A stretch of DNA of 64,000 bases from Spirochaetales bacterium (GCA_030615505.1 JAUWZD010000004.1:28996-92995), one strand, 5' to 3'. Shown: positions 8,373 to 17,149, counted from the stretch's first letter. Notes: generated by a model from the sequence alone, not told the origin. Made by a program: numbers and translations.

Positions 8373-10577
8373 TCATGTTTTAATATTTAGAGTGTTTTTA
8401 AAGGTGGAGCGTGAATTTATATCCTTATAGAGTGCGTAGATTTTAAAACCATCCGGAGAAGCTAAGTATTCTAAAGTAACTGTCAAATCAAATGTCATAT
8501 CCCTGGGGAGTGTAAGTTGAACCAGAAGGGGAATGGGTGGATTTACTCCGATAAGGATTTGATATTCCCTGCCCCCCGGCTGCCGGATATAAGGAAAGTT
8601 GGAATCAAAAAGGACAAATTCATCCTGGGCAATAAGAGTAAGTTTCAATCTGAAAGGATTCCCTTTAGGGACTAAAGCAAGGTTTATGTTTTTTCTATCT
8701 AGAAAACCGGTACTGGACAGCTCTGTTTCCAGTATATCCGGAATCTCCGGCAGGGTAAGCTTAAAGGAGCCGGCATTAGTATCAAGTAATTTCATTTTCC
8801 TGTTATTCAAGAGATACAATTTGCCAATGGGAGCGGGGCTGGAAAGTTTGAGATAATAGTCAGAGATTCTCCGATCAATGAAATACCGGGCTAAGATGGG
8901 CTGCTTATTCTTTTCATTATAGGGGGAATAGATCAGAAAGATGAGAAAAAGGATGAAAAGCATAAGGGAAAAAAATGCTACGATACTAAGGCGCCAGGTA
9001 TTTCGCTTGATCCTTCCGGGAGAGCGTAGAATCATTCTTAACCGGATGAGCATCAGGATGAAGGGTATAAGTACGACCGCTAAAAGAAGATTGCCCCAGA
9101 TTTTTGAGAGCAGTATAACCCGACAGAACTCTAGTTTGGGCAGTGCAAAAAGCTCAATAACGGTTTTAAGAATCCAATAGGGCGAAGCAAGGAAAAAGAG
9201 AATTTTCAAAGGTCTATTTGAAGTTGCTGAGAAGAGTAAGGTGAATGTAAGTGCCCATACGAAATAGTATGTAAAAGAAATATTGATAAGGGCCAATATC
9301 AGGATATCGAGCACAAGAAACAGTATGGCCGAAGCTGAATAGAAACTCCCATTTCGAGAGAAGTGAAGCTTCTTTAAAAAACCAAATAAACTAATGAATA
9401 TAAGAAAAGGGAGGGTCAACTTAAATGCTAAAAAGAGAAGGGGAAACGCAGTCCAGAGTGTTTCCATACGGCGGATGCAGAGGATTCCTTCCAGCACCAG
9501 GGTTGAAATGAATAGAAGAGTAAAACTTATCAGGATGAAAACAGGTAAGTTCCAGATATTCCTGAATAGTGTTTTAAGATATTTTTTCATCATTTTCGAA
9601 AAAATCAAGGCATACAGCAGGACGAGTGACATTATGGTGATAAGAATTATCAGATAGCTCCTCTCACCAATACTGAAATAAAAGTCACGGACCTGAAAGA
9701 ACAGATAATGACGGTCCCAGGTTTCCGGAATCCCCTCTTCAAAGGACTTCAGGAAGGTATTAAAAAAAAGATCAAATGAAAAAACCCAGTTTTCCCTTTC
9801 CATGGGGCTTATGCCTTTATATTCGCCTTCAAAGCATATTGCCGGGTAACCGGCGAATAAAAAGGGCTCGATGATCGTCCTCTTTGAATCGAGTCCAATC
9901 CTGAAGATTTGATTTTCATTCCCACGCACCAAAAAGAAGAGATCAGTTTCTTTCAATGCATCTGTACATCGTTCAAACAGCCAGTAGGGGGCGACAATTC
10001 CTCTGCCCCCGCCCCGGACATGAAGCCTTGAGGGTATGGTTTTCATGTTCAGATATAAGACCATGACCCGATATTCCGGGTAGAAATCGCGCAGGAACAG
10101 TCTGCTCCCCATAGGATAATCCGGTTCCTCACCATATTCGGCGCCAAGAAACAGCACTTTAACGGTGATTGGTGGTTTTTCAATCTTAAGCTGTTCTAAG
10201 ATGCTCATAGCTAAAGCGATATTGATAGAGCAGTCGTATTCCTTATCTGCCTCTGGGGGATGATTCAAGGGTACGGCCAGAATCAAGGTATCCTCCGTTT
10301 TACCTGTGATGGTGGCTTCCAGGGATGAAGAAAATGAATGATTTAAATCAGACTCCTGAAAATCAAAGCGGTTAAAGGAGATATTATAATTCTTGAGCCG
10401 TTCTTCGATAAAGGCCAGAATCTCATTTTCCGCTTTTGATCCTTCAATTCTCGGATAATGAGATTGGAGCAAGGAAAGATCATTCATGATTACTCTTGGA
10501 TCAGACGGAATGGCAGACTGTGGGAAAATGTATTCGGGAAAAAACAGGAAAAGCAGTAATAGAAATTTTAGAAGCAT
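8373..10577 (-). CDS. M28 peptidase-like multi-pass membrane protein, degenerate metal site
   Basis: About 734 aa from ATG 10577, which gives a clean signal peptide (MLLKFLLLLFLFFPEYIFP). An upstream ATG at 10619 lies in front of the likely -10 element and is less likely. The N-terminal ~280 residues resemble an M28 aminopeptidase fold (EGSKAENEILAFIEERL; LFLGAEYGEEPDYPMGSRLF), but the usual first zinc ligand HxD is replaced by VPLNHPP and the bridging Asp region reads CSINIALAMSIL. About eight hydrophobic segments follow (about 310-540), then a C-terminal beta-rich extracytoplasmic part. It is probably not a standard zinc peptidase. Function unknown. Confidence 0.65.
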   Translation of the reverse strand: MLLKFLLLLFLFFPEYIFPQSAIPSDPRVIMNDLSLLQSHYPRIEGSKAENEILAFIEERLKNYNISFNRFDFQESDLNHSFSSSLEATITGKTEDTLILAVPLNHPPEADKEYDCSINIALAMSILEQLKIEKPPITVKVLFLGAEYGEEPDYPMGSRLFLRDFYPEYRVMVLYLNMKTIPSRLHVRGGGRGIVAPYWLFERCTDALKETDLFFLVRGNENQIFRIGLDSKRTIIEPFLFAGYPAICFEGEYKGISPMERENWVFSFDLFFNTFLKSFEEGIPETWDRHYLFFQVRDFYFSIGERSYLIILITIMSLVLLYALIFSKMMKKYLKTLFRNIWNLPVFILISFTLLFISTLVLEGILCIRRMETLWTAFPLLFLAFKLTLPFLIFISLFGFLKKLHFSRNGSFYSASAILFLVLDILILALINISFTYYFVWALTFTLLFSATSNRPLKILFFLASPYWILKTVIELFALPKLEFCRVILLSKIWGNLLLAVVLIPFILMLIRLRMILRSPGRIKRNTWRLSIVAFFSLMLFILFLIFLIYSPYNEKNKQPILARYFIDRRISDYYLKLSSPAPIGKLYLLNNRKMKLLDTNAGSFKLTLPEIPDILETELSSTGFLDRKNINLALVPKGNPFRLKLTLIAQDEFVLFDSNFPYIRQPGGREYQILIGVNPPIPLLVQLTLPRDMTFDLTVTLEYLASPDGFKIYALYKDINSRSTFKNTLNIKT

Positions 10578-10587
10578 GGGTAAGCTT

Positions 10588-10616
10588 AGAATAGCTGAGC
10601 AAAAAAATGATTGCAA
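10588..10616 (-). promoter_or_regulatory. Promoter for the M28-like gene (shares -35 with divergent gene)
   Basis: Minus strand TTGCAA (10616-10611), 17-bp spacer, TATTCT (10593-10588). The TTGCAA hexamer is its own reverse complement and also serves the opposite promoter. Confidence 0.4.
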
Positions 10617-10639
10617 CATATAAGTTAATATTTTATTAT
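10611..10639 (+). promoter_or_regulatory. Promoter for nitroreductase 2 (shares -35)
   Basis: Plus strand TTGCAA (10611-10616), 17-bp spacer, TATTAT (10634-10639), 11 nt before ATG 10651. Confidence 0.4.
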
Positions 10640-10650
10640 TCAGGACTGTA

Positions 10651-11160
10651 ATGGAAGTAATGCTCCAGATACTAAAAAGACAGAGTATCAGAAAATATAA
10701 ACCGGATCCTGTTGAAAAAGAGAAGATAGAAAGAATTCTCGAAGCAGGAAGACTTGCTCCGTCCGCTAAGAACCGGCAGGAGTGGCGTTTTATAGTGATT
10801 CAGAAACAAGAGCTTCGCAAACGTATACAGGAGGCAGCTTTCGGTCAGGATTCTGTTGGCGAAGCCCCTGTAATCATTACTATTTGCACCACGAATATCG
10901 GCTACCGTATGCCGAACGGGCAGTTATCTTACCCGGTTGATTTAAGTATAGCCGCTTCCTTCATGCTCCTTCAGGCTGTGAGTGAGGGACTGGGCACATG
11001 CTGTATTACCACTTTTAATGAAGAGACCGTAAAAGAAATCATCAACGCGCCCTATGCTATGCGTGTAGTAATGCTTTTGCTCATAGGATATGCTGGTGAA
11101 AAGCCCGAACCTACAGACAGAAAGAAGCTTAAAAGCATTGTTTCTTACGATCACTGGTAA
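10651..11160 (+). CDS. Nitroreductase family protein (second copy)
   Basis: 169 aa. RQSIRKYKPDPVEKEKI and AGRLAPSAKNRQEWRFIVI give the FMN-binding N-terminus; DLSIAASFMLLQAVSEGLGT is the central family helix. It is shorter than, and only distantly similar to, the copy at 6518-7102, so this is not a recent duplication. The start may be ATG 10651 or ATG 10660; the latter gives the more usual family N-terminus MLQILKRQSIRK. Transcribed alone, divergently from the M28-like gene, and convergent with the PilZ gene. Substrate unknown; the enzyme is probably an NAD(P)H-dependent flavin oxidoreductase in the cytoplasm. Confidence 0.85.
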   Translation: MEVMLQILKRQSIRKYKPDPVEKEKIERILEAGRLAPSAKNRQEWRFIVIQKQELRKRIQEAAFGQDSVGEAPVIITICTTNIGYRMPNGQLSYPVDLSIAASFMLLQAVSEGLGTCCITTFNEETVKEIINAPYAMRVVMLLLIGYAGEKPEPTDRKKLKSIVSYDHW

Positions 11161-11185
11161 TTCCGGCCGATAGATCTGTGTGCTG

Positions 11186-11515
11186 TCAAGTGTAGTACTC
11201 GTAGAGCTTCTGTAAATTCTCCTGGTTCTTATCACCCGGCTGAGGTTTGACTCTCCCGCCCACGGAGAAGTACATAGAATCAGAACGAGTCCAGATTACC
11301 TGGAAAATTACCTTACAATCCGGAATTCCTATTACTTTTCCAGGCTTGATTATTAGTGTCAATAAATCCTCTTTTTTTACAGGGAACTGTCTGATGAAGG
11401 AAATCTGACATCCCGATTCACTTACATCTCTTAAATAGCCGGGGATATTCTCCTCTACAAGAATAACATGAGCATAGGCCTTACTTCTATCTTCCCTTCT
11501 CATTTCATTCAGCAT
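11186..11515 (-). CDS. PilZ domain protein (c-di-GMP receptor type)
   Basis: 109 aa, a single PilZ domain. The two c-di-GMP-binding signatures are visible: the basic N-terminal RREDR (residues 5-9) and DVSESGCQI (about 30-38), corresponding to RxxxR and D/NxSxxG. A beta-barrel-like remainder follows (VIFQVIWTRSDSMYFSVGGRV). In spirochaetes PilZ proteins couple c-di-GMP to motility or virulence; the target here is unknown. Its start overlaps the HATPase stop by 11 nt, so the two are coupled. Confidence 0.85.
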   Translation of the reverse strand: MLNEMRREDRSKAYAHVILVEENIPGYLRDVSESGCQISFIRQFPVKKEDLLTLIIKPGKVIGIPDCKVIFQVIWTRSDSMYFSVGGRVKPQPGDKNQENLQKLYEYYT

Positions 11516-11990
11516 ATAGGTCTGCTCCTGTAGCTGCTTTAATAAGAGTTCCCAATATTGGACCGGAACTCCAGGCTACGGGTTCCTCATTTTTATTAAA
11601 AAAAATAATCTCAAAGATTGGAAATGTTCTTTTAGCCAGCAGCAGGCCCATACCAAAGCGTAAATAGTTATGTTTTTTTTGATATTCTAAAAACTTAAGA
11701 CCTGTATTGTCGATATTATTGGGATCGTCCTCCAGGTTGTAGGGAAGATTACCGGGATCGAACCCTCCACCGAAATCTTTGATGCTTACCTCCAGATTGT
11801 TATCGTTAATATTGAAGGTTATAATTATATTTTTTTTAACATTTTTTTCCCTGTGCGCACGGAGCGAATTGCTGAGAAGCTCTAATACAGCATATCTTAT
11901 ATTATCCTGCTCATTTATATAATCCGGAAAACTTAAATAGTTCAATATATCAAGGATATCCCGGAAATTCGCTTCCGGATAAATATTCAT
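11505..11990 (-). CDS. Histidine-kinase-like ATPase (anti-sigma/RsbW type)
   Basis: 161 aa from ATG 11990, chosen because AGGCGGG lies 5-6 nt upstream; longer starts would run into the opposite-strand gene. A single GHKL ATPase domain: N box AVLELLSNSLRAHRE, G1 box IKDFGGGFDPG, and G2-like FGMGLLLAKRTFP. There is no dimerisation/phosphoacceptor domain, sensor or membrane segment, so it resembles serine-kinase anti-sigma factors or a stand-alone HATPase rather than a sensor kinase. It is the first gene of an operon with PilZ and is divergent from the STAND/TPR-like gene, which suggests one signalling unit. No partner anti-anti-sigma factor is visible nearby. Confidence 0.75.
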   Translation of the reverse strand: MNIYPEANFRDILDILNYLSFPDYINEQDNIRYAVLELLSNSLRAHREKNVKKNIIITFNINDNNLEVSIKDFGGGFDPGNLPYNLEDDPNNIDNTGLKFLEYQKKHNYLRFGMGLLLAKRTFPIFEIIFFNKNEEPVAWSSGPILGTLIKAATGADLYAE

Positions 11991-12053
11991 TTTTACCCGC
12001 CTGCTCGATTTTCCATGAATTGAGAGAAAAGATTCATTCAAACAGATATACCT

Positions 12054-12082
12054 TTGAAAAACCAGTCATTTTATTGTTTAAT
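12054..12082 (+). promoter_or_regulatory. Promoter of the STAND/TPR-like gene
   Basis: TTGAAA (12054-12059), 17-bp spacer, TTTAAT (12077-12082). The in-frame ATG at 12089 is only 6 nt downstream, where the transcript would start. Confidence 0.45.
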
Positions 12083-12088
12083 GTAATT

Positions 12089-15000
12089 ATGTTGTATCTT
12101 CTATTAAAGATATTTAATTATAAACAATTGCAAAAAGTAAACCAAGGCCTTACAGAGGATATCCAAAATAATTTAAAGAAAATAGCTGAATCAGCAGGAA
12201 TCGCTTACTTAGGTAATCGTGATGGAAACCTGCTCTACGCTTTAGGAGATGAAAAAAGGCTCGATCCACAGAAGGCAATTGAGTCCGTACGGCAGTTTTA
12301 TAAGCAGCTTCATAGTACTGAGGAAGATCTTTTCGGTTTTAACTTATTGGTATCTCTGCTGGATGAAGACTCCGAAACCGCCCAGAAAAAAATGAGAGAA
12401 TCTCTCCTTACTATTAATAGCTATGAGGAAATCTGGCTTGAGGAAAAAGCTGAAATCTTTTTTTCAGGCCGTGTGGCATCGAGGAAAATCGAAGATTTCT
12501 GGCTTGTCCTTCCTCAGACAGGTTATGCTGCAGTTGCGCCGGACCGGCATAAAAATATCTGGGATAGAGAGGCATCAATAAAGAGGATTCTGAAAACTGT
12601 AATGTTAAAAGATACCATGTGTCTATATATTTCCGGTTCTAATGCTTCTGAAAGAAGACTCCTGGTTGATTCAGTTTTAAGCCGGTTTTTAGAAAAAACA
12701 AATGTAATGAATGTTCCCAGGATATTCACTCTATTTAATAGACGCTCTGTAATTCATCCATTTCTTAACAGCATTGATCCTGAGTTCTTGAACCTGGTTG
12801 ATCAGTTTCTTTACAGGTATGAATTAAATGTTTGGAACGAGCTGGGAGATCTCCTTAGCTTCCTAAAAAACACACCTACCGGTAACATGTACCCTGATCA
12901 TTTAAGCCAGGATTTTCATCTGGCCTATCAGCTCTATTTAATTGCCTATTTCCGGATGATGGAAGAGAATCTCCTACCCCCAATTCTAGTCTGTGAGGAT
13001 ATTGAAACCTATAATTCACATTCTCTTAAGGCCTTAAAGATTTTGCTTAAGGGTTTTTCCAGGCTTTCTTCATTTAAACCGATTCTTACCTCAGGGAAGA
13101 AAGGAATGAAATGTGAGTTCAATTTCTTAAAAATACGTACTGTATCCATTCGTCCCTTAAGCCCGAAAAAAATCAGAGGCTTTTCCTCAAAACTAGTCCC
13201 CGCTCTGAATATCTCTGAGAAGGATAGTTTTCAGATTCAGAAATATACTAAAGGACACGTTATTCCGTTGGTTCACTTTCTTAAGATTTTGGAGAAGAGG
13301 GAACAGATCCCGGATGAGAATGGATCATTTTCATGGATTCATAATGCAGAAACTATAGCTTTATTTTCAGGACATCCCATTGCTGTTTCATGGTATTTCA
13401 TAAACTACCTTCCTGAGCACATGAAGAGATTCCTGTACATTATTTACCTGCAAGCAGGATTATTGAACCGCCTGCAGTTAACATCTTTTTTATATTCTCA
13501 AGGGTTGTCAGATGAAATAATTTTTCGATCACTAACAGATTTAATTCATTACGGCTTGATCGCCAGCGGTGAATACGTAATTCCCCTCTTTCCGGCAATT
13601 CGTGAAAAACTCAAGAAAAGCATAATAAGCTCGGAGAGCAATTTAGAAGAAGAATTTACTGAATTTTTAATCGGTCTGTGGAGGGGCGGCAGCTTTCCTC
13701 ATTTAGTGCTTCTGTTTTTTTTCCTATTGAATATGAAAGAATCCCTTTCCAAGACGGCTGAAGCAAAATATGACAGGTATGCACTGGAGATTCTTGTCCA
13801 GACCCTGGAGCGGAAAATAGCCGAGTTGGATTTTGAAGGTGTACAGCTTTTATTAAATCAAAAACACCTAAGCCTTCTCTCTCTAAGTCCCGATGAACAG
13901 AGGGGTCTGAAACTCTTCATATACTCTGTAAAGATCAGATCAGCTCTGCTGTCAGGAAATATTCAGGAGGTTGAAGATCTTCATACTGAAGCTGTTGTCT
14001 TAAGCAGCGGATACAGGGTTAATCCTTTAAAGGGCAGACTATTCCTGCAGATTGCCCGTTTTTATGAAATGAAAGGAGATCCTGTTATTGCCCTGGATTG
14101 GGCTAAGAAATCGCTTATCCAGTTTCAGAACTCTGGGGTTCCTGGGTCTCAGGTTCCTTGGTCTCAGGTTCCTGGGGGAGAGCTCTTAGCCACTATTGAA
14201 ATAGGATCGGCTATGCTGGCTCTGGGAAAAATAGAGGAAGCTTTAGAATATTTTTCTTTCAGTGATCAGGTTCGAGACAGCTTGTTTCCTATTGAAGAGC
14301 TCCGTGCTTCAGCCCTTAAGGCTGTGGCACTGTTTATAAAAGGAAATCTCTCACGCGCTCAGACGGAGGTGCAAAAGGGGCTTGAGCAGGCTCAAGCTCT
14401 TAAGCGAAGGGAGTGGGAGCTTTTCTTGGACTTTCTGGACGCCAGGATTCTATTTGAGCTGGGCGCCTGCCAGGATGCAATTCCGGTTCTTCTGCGAGGT
14501 CTGGCAATGGCAGAGCTTTATTCCATTGAGCCGGCAAAGAAAATTTTTTATCGATGGCTGGGAAGATCCTACGCTTACATGGGCAGGCTTGAAACAGCAG
14601 AAAGTGTGCTTGATTCATGCGAAGATGCAGCCGAAAAGCTTTATTTTTTAGGAGAGGTCCATTTTTTCAGGGGGGATAATGCCAGGGCGCTTGAGGCCTG
14701 TGAAAGCGCCTCCTCTTTAACGGGAACTGAAGATCTCTATCCAGGCGAACGGATACTGTGGACTGATGGCTTTGCCGCTGTTGAAGGAAGATGCTTTTCC
14801 CTGCTGACCGGAAGCGCCCTGCTGATTCGGCTGATCCAATCATTTAAAGCCTATCTCCAGGGACTTGAAGGTGGCGTTGAGCAGGGGATTGAGCATTTAT
14901 ACAGGATCACCCGCGGGGAGAAGATCCCTGAAGTGGATCCATATTTAAGTATTTATCATTATTTCTATGCCAGTACTCTTCCGGACGTGGGAAAAGGTGA

Positions 15001-15157
15001 GGTCGATGACGGCCTGACCGTATTAAACAAGGCTTTGAAGCTATTACAGCATAGAGCAAGCAATATTGAGAATTCCACCATACGCTGGCAGTTTCTCCAT
15101 AAGAATTTCTGGAATGCCCGTCTGCTGGAAGAAGCTGAACGGAAGAGGCTCCTTTAA
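12089..15157 (+). CDS. Large STAND-like/TPR protein with degenerate P-loop
   Basis: 1022 aa from ATG 12089; an in-frame TTG at 12020 is upstream of the likely promoter. I do not recognise the full-length family. The N-terminal ~20 residues are hydrophobic (MLYLLLKIFNY). Residues about 175-300 look like a decayed P-loop NTPase: CLYISGSNASERRLLVDSVL in the Walker A position lacks GKT, and PPILVCEDIETYNSHSLKAL recalls the Walker B region of STAND ATPases. From about 560 the protein is helical with TPR-like repeats (YFSFSDQVRD; LFLDFLDARILFELG). A 15-bp tandem repeat at 14137-14176 encodes a Pro/Gly/Ser/Gln/Val/Trp insert. Probably a cytoplasmic or membrane-attached signalling scaffold. Confidence 0.6.
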   Translation: MLYLLLKIFNYKQLQKVNQGLTEDIQNNLKKIAESAGIAYLGNRDGNLLYALGDEKRLDPQKAIESVRQFYKQLHSTEEDLFGFNLLVSLLDEDSETAQKKMRESLLTINSYEEIWLEEKAEIFFSGRVASRKIEDFWLVLPQTGYAAVAPDRHKNIWDREASIKRILKTVMLKDTMCLYISGSNASERRLLVDSVLSRFLEKTNVMNVPRIFTLFNRRSVIHPFLNSIDPEFLNLVDQFLYRYELNVWNELGDLLSFLKNTPTGNMYPDHLSQDFHLAYQLYLIAYFRMMEENLLPPILVCEDIETYNSHSLKALKILLKGFSRLSSFKPILTSGKKGMKCEFNFLKIRTVSIRPLSPKKIRGFSSKLVPALNISEKDSFQIQKYTKGHVIPLVHFLKILEKREQIPDENGSFSWIHNAETIALFSGHPIAVSWYFINYLPEHMKRFLYIIYLQAGLLNRLQLTSFLYSQGLSDEIIFRSLTDLIHYGLIASGEYVIPLFPAIREKLKKSIISSESNLEEEFTEFLIGLWRGGSFPHLVLLFFFLLNMKESLSKTAEAKYDRYALEILVQTLERKIAELDFEGVQLLLNQKHLSLLSLSPDEQRGLKLFIYSVKIRSALLSGNIQEVEDLHTEAVVLSSGYRVNPLKGRLFLQIARFYEMKGDPVIALDWAKKSLIQFQNSGVPGSQVPWSQVPGGELLATIEIGSAMLALGKIEEALEYFSFSDQVRDSLFPIEELRASALKAVALFIKGNLSRAQTEVQKGLEQAQALKRREWELFLDFLDARILFELGACQDAIPVLLRGLAMAELYSIEPAKKIFYRWLGRSYAYMGRLETAESVLDSCEDAAEKLYFLGEVHFFRGDNARALEACESASSLTGTEDLYPGERILWTDGFAAVEGRCFSLLTGSALLIRLIQSFKAYLQGLEGGVEQGIEHLYRITRGEKIPEVDPYLSIYHYFYASTLPDVGKGEVDDGLTVLNKALKLLQHRASNIENSTIRWQFLHKNFWNARLLEEAERKRLL
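14137..14176 (+). repeat. 15-bp tandem repeat, 2.7 copies, in frame
   Basis: Copies at 14137-14151, 14152-14166 and 14167-14176 differ by one base (GGTTCCTGGGTCTCA / GGTTCCTTGGTCTCA). The period is a multiple of three, so the frame is preserved; it encodes repeated Val-Pro-Gly/Trp-Ser-Gln. Confidence 0.9.
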
Positions 15158-15168
15158 AGGAATATATT

Positions 15169-15267
15169 ATGTCAGCAACAAAAATCGGTATTGGGATTAT
15201 TTGGGCAGGCAAGGCCGGTAAATTGGCAATAGAAATCGCAATTAAATCATTTAATTCGCAGGATTGA
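15169..15267 (+). CDS. Possible 32-aa small protein
   Basis: ATG 15169 to TGA 15265, preceded by AAAGGA with 7-8 nt spacing. The product begins MSATKIGIGIIWAGKAGKLA and is glycine/alanine/isoleucine-rich, with a short amphipathic or weakly hydrophobic stretch. It lies 11 bp after the STAND/TPR-like gene, and its stop codon overlaps the -35 box of the next promoter. The good ribosome site argues for translation, but there is no homology evidence and chance is possible at this length. Confidence 0.3.
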   Translation: MSATKIGIGIIWAGKAGKLAIEIAIKSFNSQD

Positions 15268-15292
15268 CTAAAGGCTTGTTTGGGCTTATAAT
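15264..15292 (+). promoter_or_regulatory. Strong sigma70-type promoter of the AAA+ gene
   Basis: TTGACT (15264-15269), 17-bp spacer, TATAAT (15287-15292), 27 bp before the ATG; GGGAGGGG precedes the start. One of the best consensus matches in the window. Confidence 0.65.
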
Positions 15293-15319
15293 TTTTAAGT
15301 CATCTTCTGGGAGGGGAAA

Positions 15320-17068
15320 ATGGCCGAACAATTAATTTTAAAAAGCCTGCCTTTTATTAAAATACTACCTGCCTGGGCACAGGAGCTGGCTTACAAATAC
15401 TGCTCCAAAACAGCTAACCTCTATATAGTGCATGGAAATATCAGAGATTTTCTGCCCCACAGGATGAAGGATAATGAATTCAATTTTGTTAAGATTCAGG
15501 ATTATATTGCGGAAGTTCTCTTCGGAAATCGCGATATTATAGTATTTTATGATCGTTCTTCAGGCGTGAGCTTCTGTACACCGGAAATGAAGAGAGGTTT
15601 TTTAAGGGAATTATCCTCATCCAACGGTCAGAATCGAGAGGATTTTCTTTCCAAGGATCCTGTAGAAGCCTTCCATTATCTGGAGAAATATTTCTATAAG
15701 AATGTTCCCAGAAAACGGCGTATTGTACTTATTGTCGATTATTCTGAAACAATAGTTCCTAATACGGATATTTCCAGGTACACGGATGAGGACCGCTACT
15801 GCTTAGTCACGCTCAATCGTTGGGCAAATGACCCAATATTTACAGAGGGGGATATCTCGATAATCCTGCTTACTGAGAATCTTGCTGATCTCAATATCAA
15901 GCTTGTGCGTTCACCCAGTACCATTAAAGTAAACATCCCTCTGCCTGATGAAATGGTGCGGGAGCGCTTTTTTAATTTTTTAGAGAGAGAAGAAAAACTC
16001 CTTTTGGAGCACAGGCTGTTTCCTAAAGAAGTTGCCCAACTGACCAGCGGGCTCAATTTAGTTAATATCTATCAACTGGCGGCTGAATCATATCAGGAGG
16101 ATAGACGGATTACTCGTGAGTATCTGCGCCTAAAGAAGAAGGAGATAATAGAAACTGAGGCGATCGGCCTTTTAGAGTTTATAGAGTCTGAGTATGATCT
16201 CTCAATGGTGTCGGGACATGACTTTGTAAAAAAACGCTTTAAGAGTGCCGCCAGGGCTATAAAGCTCGGACGACTGGATGTTCTACCCATGGGTTATTTG
16301 ATTGCCGGTGCGGTGGGAACCGGTAAATCCTTTATGGTCTCTGCTTTTGCCGGAGAGATAGGTATCCCTATAGTAAAGTTCCAGAACTTCAGGTCCAAAT
16401 GGCAGGGAGTTACGGAAGCAAATCTGGAAAAAATATTGAATATTCTTAAAGCCATGGCCCCTGTGGGAGTAATGATCGATGAAGCCGATGCCTTTTTAGG
16501 TAATCGTAACCAGGAAGGCGATTCCGGTACCAGTAACAGGATCTTTGCTCAGATAGCTTCATTCATGGGCAATACCGAGTACAGGGGTAAGATTATCTGG
16601 TTTTTGATTACCTGCAGGCCGGATCTACTGCCCATCGATCTGAAACGCCAGGGCCGGGCAGAGGAGCATCTTGCTCTCTTCTATCCGGAGACCATAGCCG
16701 AGAAAGAGGAACTATTCCAAACCCTGGTAAGAAAATTAAAGCTGAAGATACAGAAAGTAAACATCATTGATCTCTTGCGGAGATACAATTTTGATTTTTC
16801 AGGTGCAGACTTAGAATCTGTGCTGATTCGCGCCAAATTATTAGCTGCCATGAATAATCATGTTTTTATCACGAAGAACGACCTGGAGGAAACCATTCGC
16901 GATTTTATCCCACCTGCCTATCCGCATGATATAGAGCTTCAAAATCTTGTAGCTGTTTTGGAGTGCACAAGCAGGGAGATGGTGCCCAAGAGATTTCAGA
17001 ACCTGGAGAGAGGGAAGCTTATCTCGGAAATCAAGCAGCTCAAGATTCTTCTGGCTGAGAGAGAATAA
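15320..17068 (+). CDS. AAA+ ATPase with a degenerate first module
   Basis: 582 aa. The C-terminal half is a classical AAA module: Walker A GAVGTGKSF (about 330), a pore-loop-like FRSKWQGVTE, Walker B GVMIDEADAF (about 383), sensor FLITCRP, and an RQGRAEEH segment at the second region of homology. The N-terminal half looks like an eroded AAA module: IVLIVDYSETIVP in the Walker B position and ISIILLTENLADLN as sensor, but no P-loop. Such tandem modules typically form hexameric unfoldases or remodellers. No protease motif, signal peptide or membrane segment is seen. It has its own strong promoter and lies between TPR proteins that may be adaptors or substrates. Confidence 0.8.
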   Translation: MAEQLILKSLPFIKILPAWAQELAYKYCSKTANLYIVHGNIRDFLPHRMKDNEFNFVKIQDYIAEVLFGNRDIIVFYDRSSGVSFCTPEMKRGFLRELSSSNGQNREDFLSKDPVEAFHYLEKYFYKNVPRKRRIVLIVDYSETIVPNTDISRYTDEDRYCLVTLNRWANDPIFTEGDISIILLTENLADLNIKLVRSPSTIKVNIPLPDEMVRERFFNFLEREEKLLLEHRLFPKEVAQLTSGLNLVNIYQLAAESYQEDRRITREYLRLKKKEIIETEAIGLLEFIESEYDLSMVSGHDFVKKRFKSAARAIKLGRLDVLPMGYLIAGAVGTGKSFMVSAFAGEIGIPIVKFQNFRSKWQGVTEANLEKILNILKAMAPVGVMIDEADAFLGNRNQEGDSGTSNRIFAQIASFMGNTEYRGKIIWFLITCRPDLLPIDLKRQGRAEEHLALFYPETIAEKEELFQTLVRKLKLKIQKVNIIDLLRRYNFDFSGADLESVLIRAKLLAAMNNHVFITKNDLEETIRDFIPPAYPHDIELQNLVAVLECTSREMVPKRFQNLERGKLISEIKQLKILLAERE

Positions 17069-17103
17069 GAGAAATTCGAATAAGTACATTGCCAGTGACT
17101 AAG

Positions 17104-17132
17104 TTGAAAAAAGCTCATAATCTACATATACT
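17104..17132 (+). promoter_or_regulatory. Promoter of the small protein/TPR pair
   Basis: TTGAAA (17104-17109), 17-bp spacer, TATACT (17127-17132), 17 nt before ATG 17150. Confidence 0.55.
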
Positions 17133-17149
17133 TCTTGTAGGTTTATTTT

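Noticed and set aside
12020..12088. TTG start 12020 for the STAND/TPR-like protein
   Set aside because: It would place the start upstream of a good promoter and overlap the likely start region of the divergent HATPase gene; ATG 12089 fits better.
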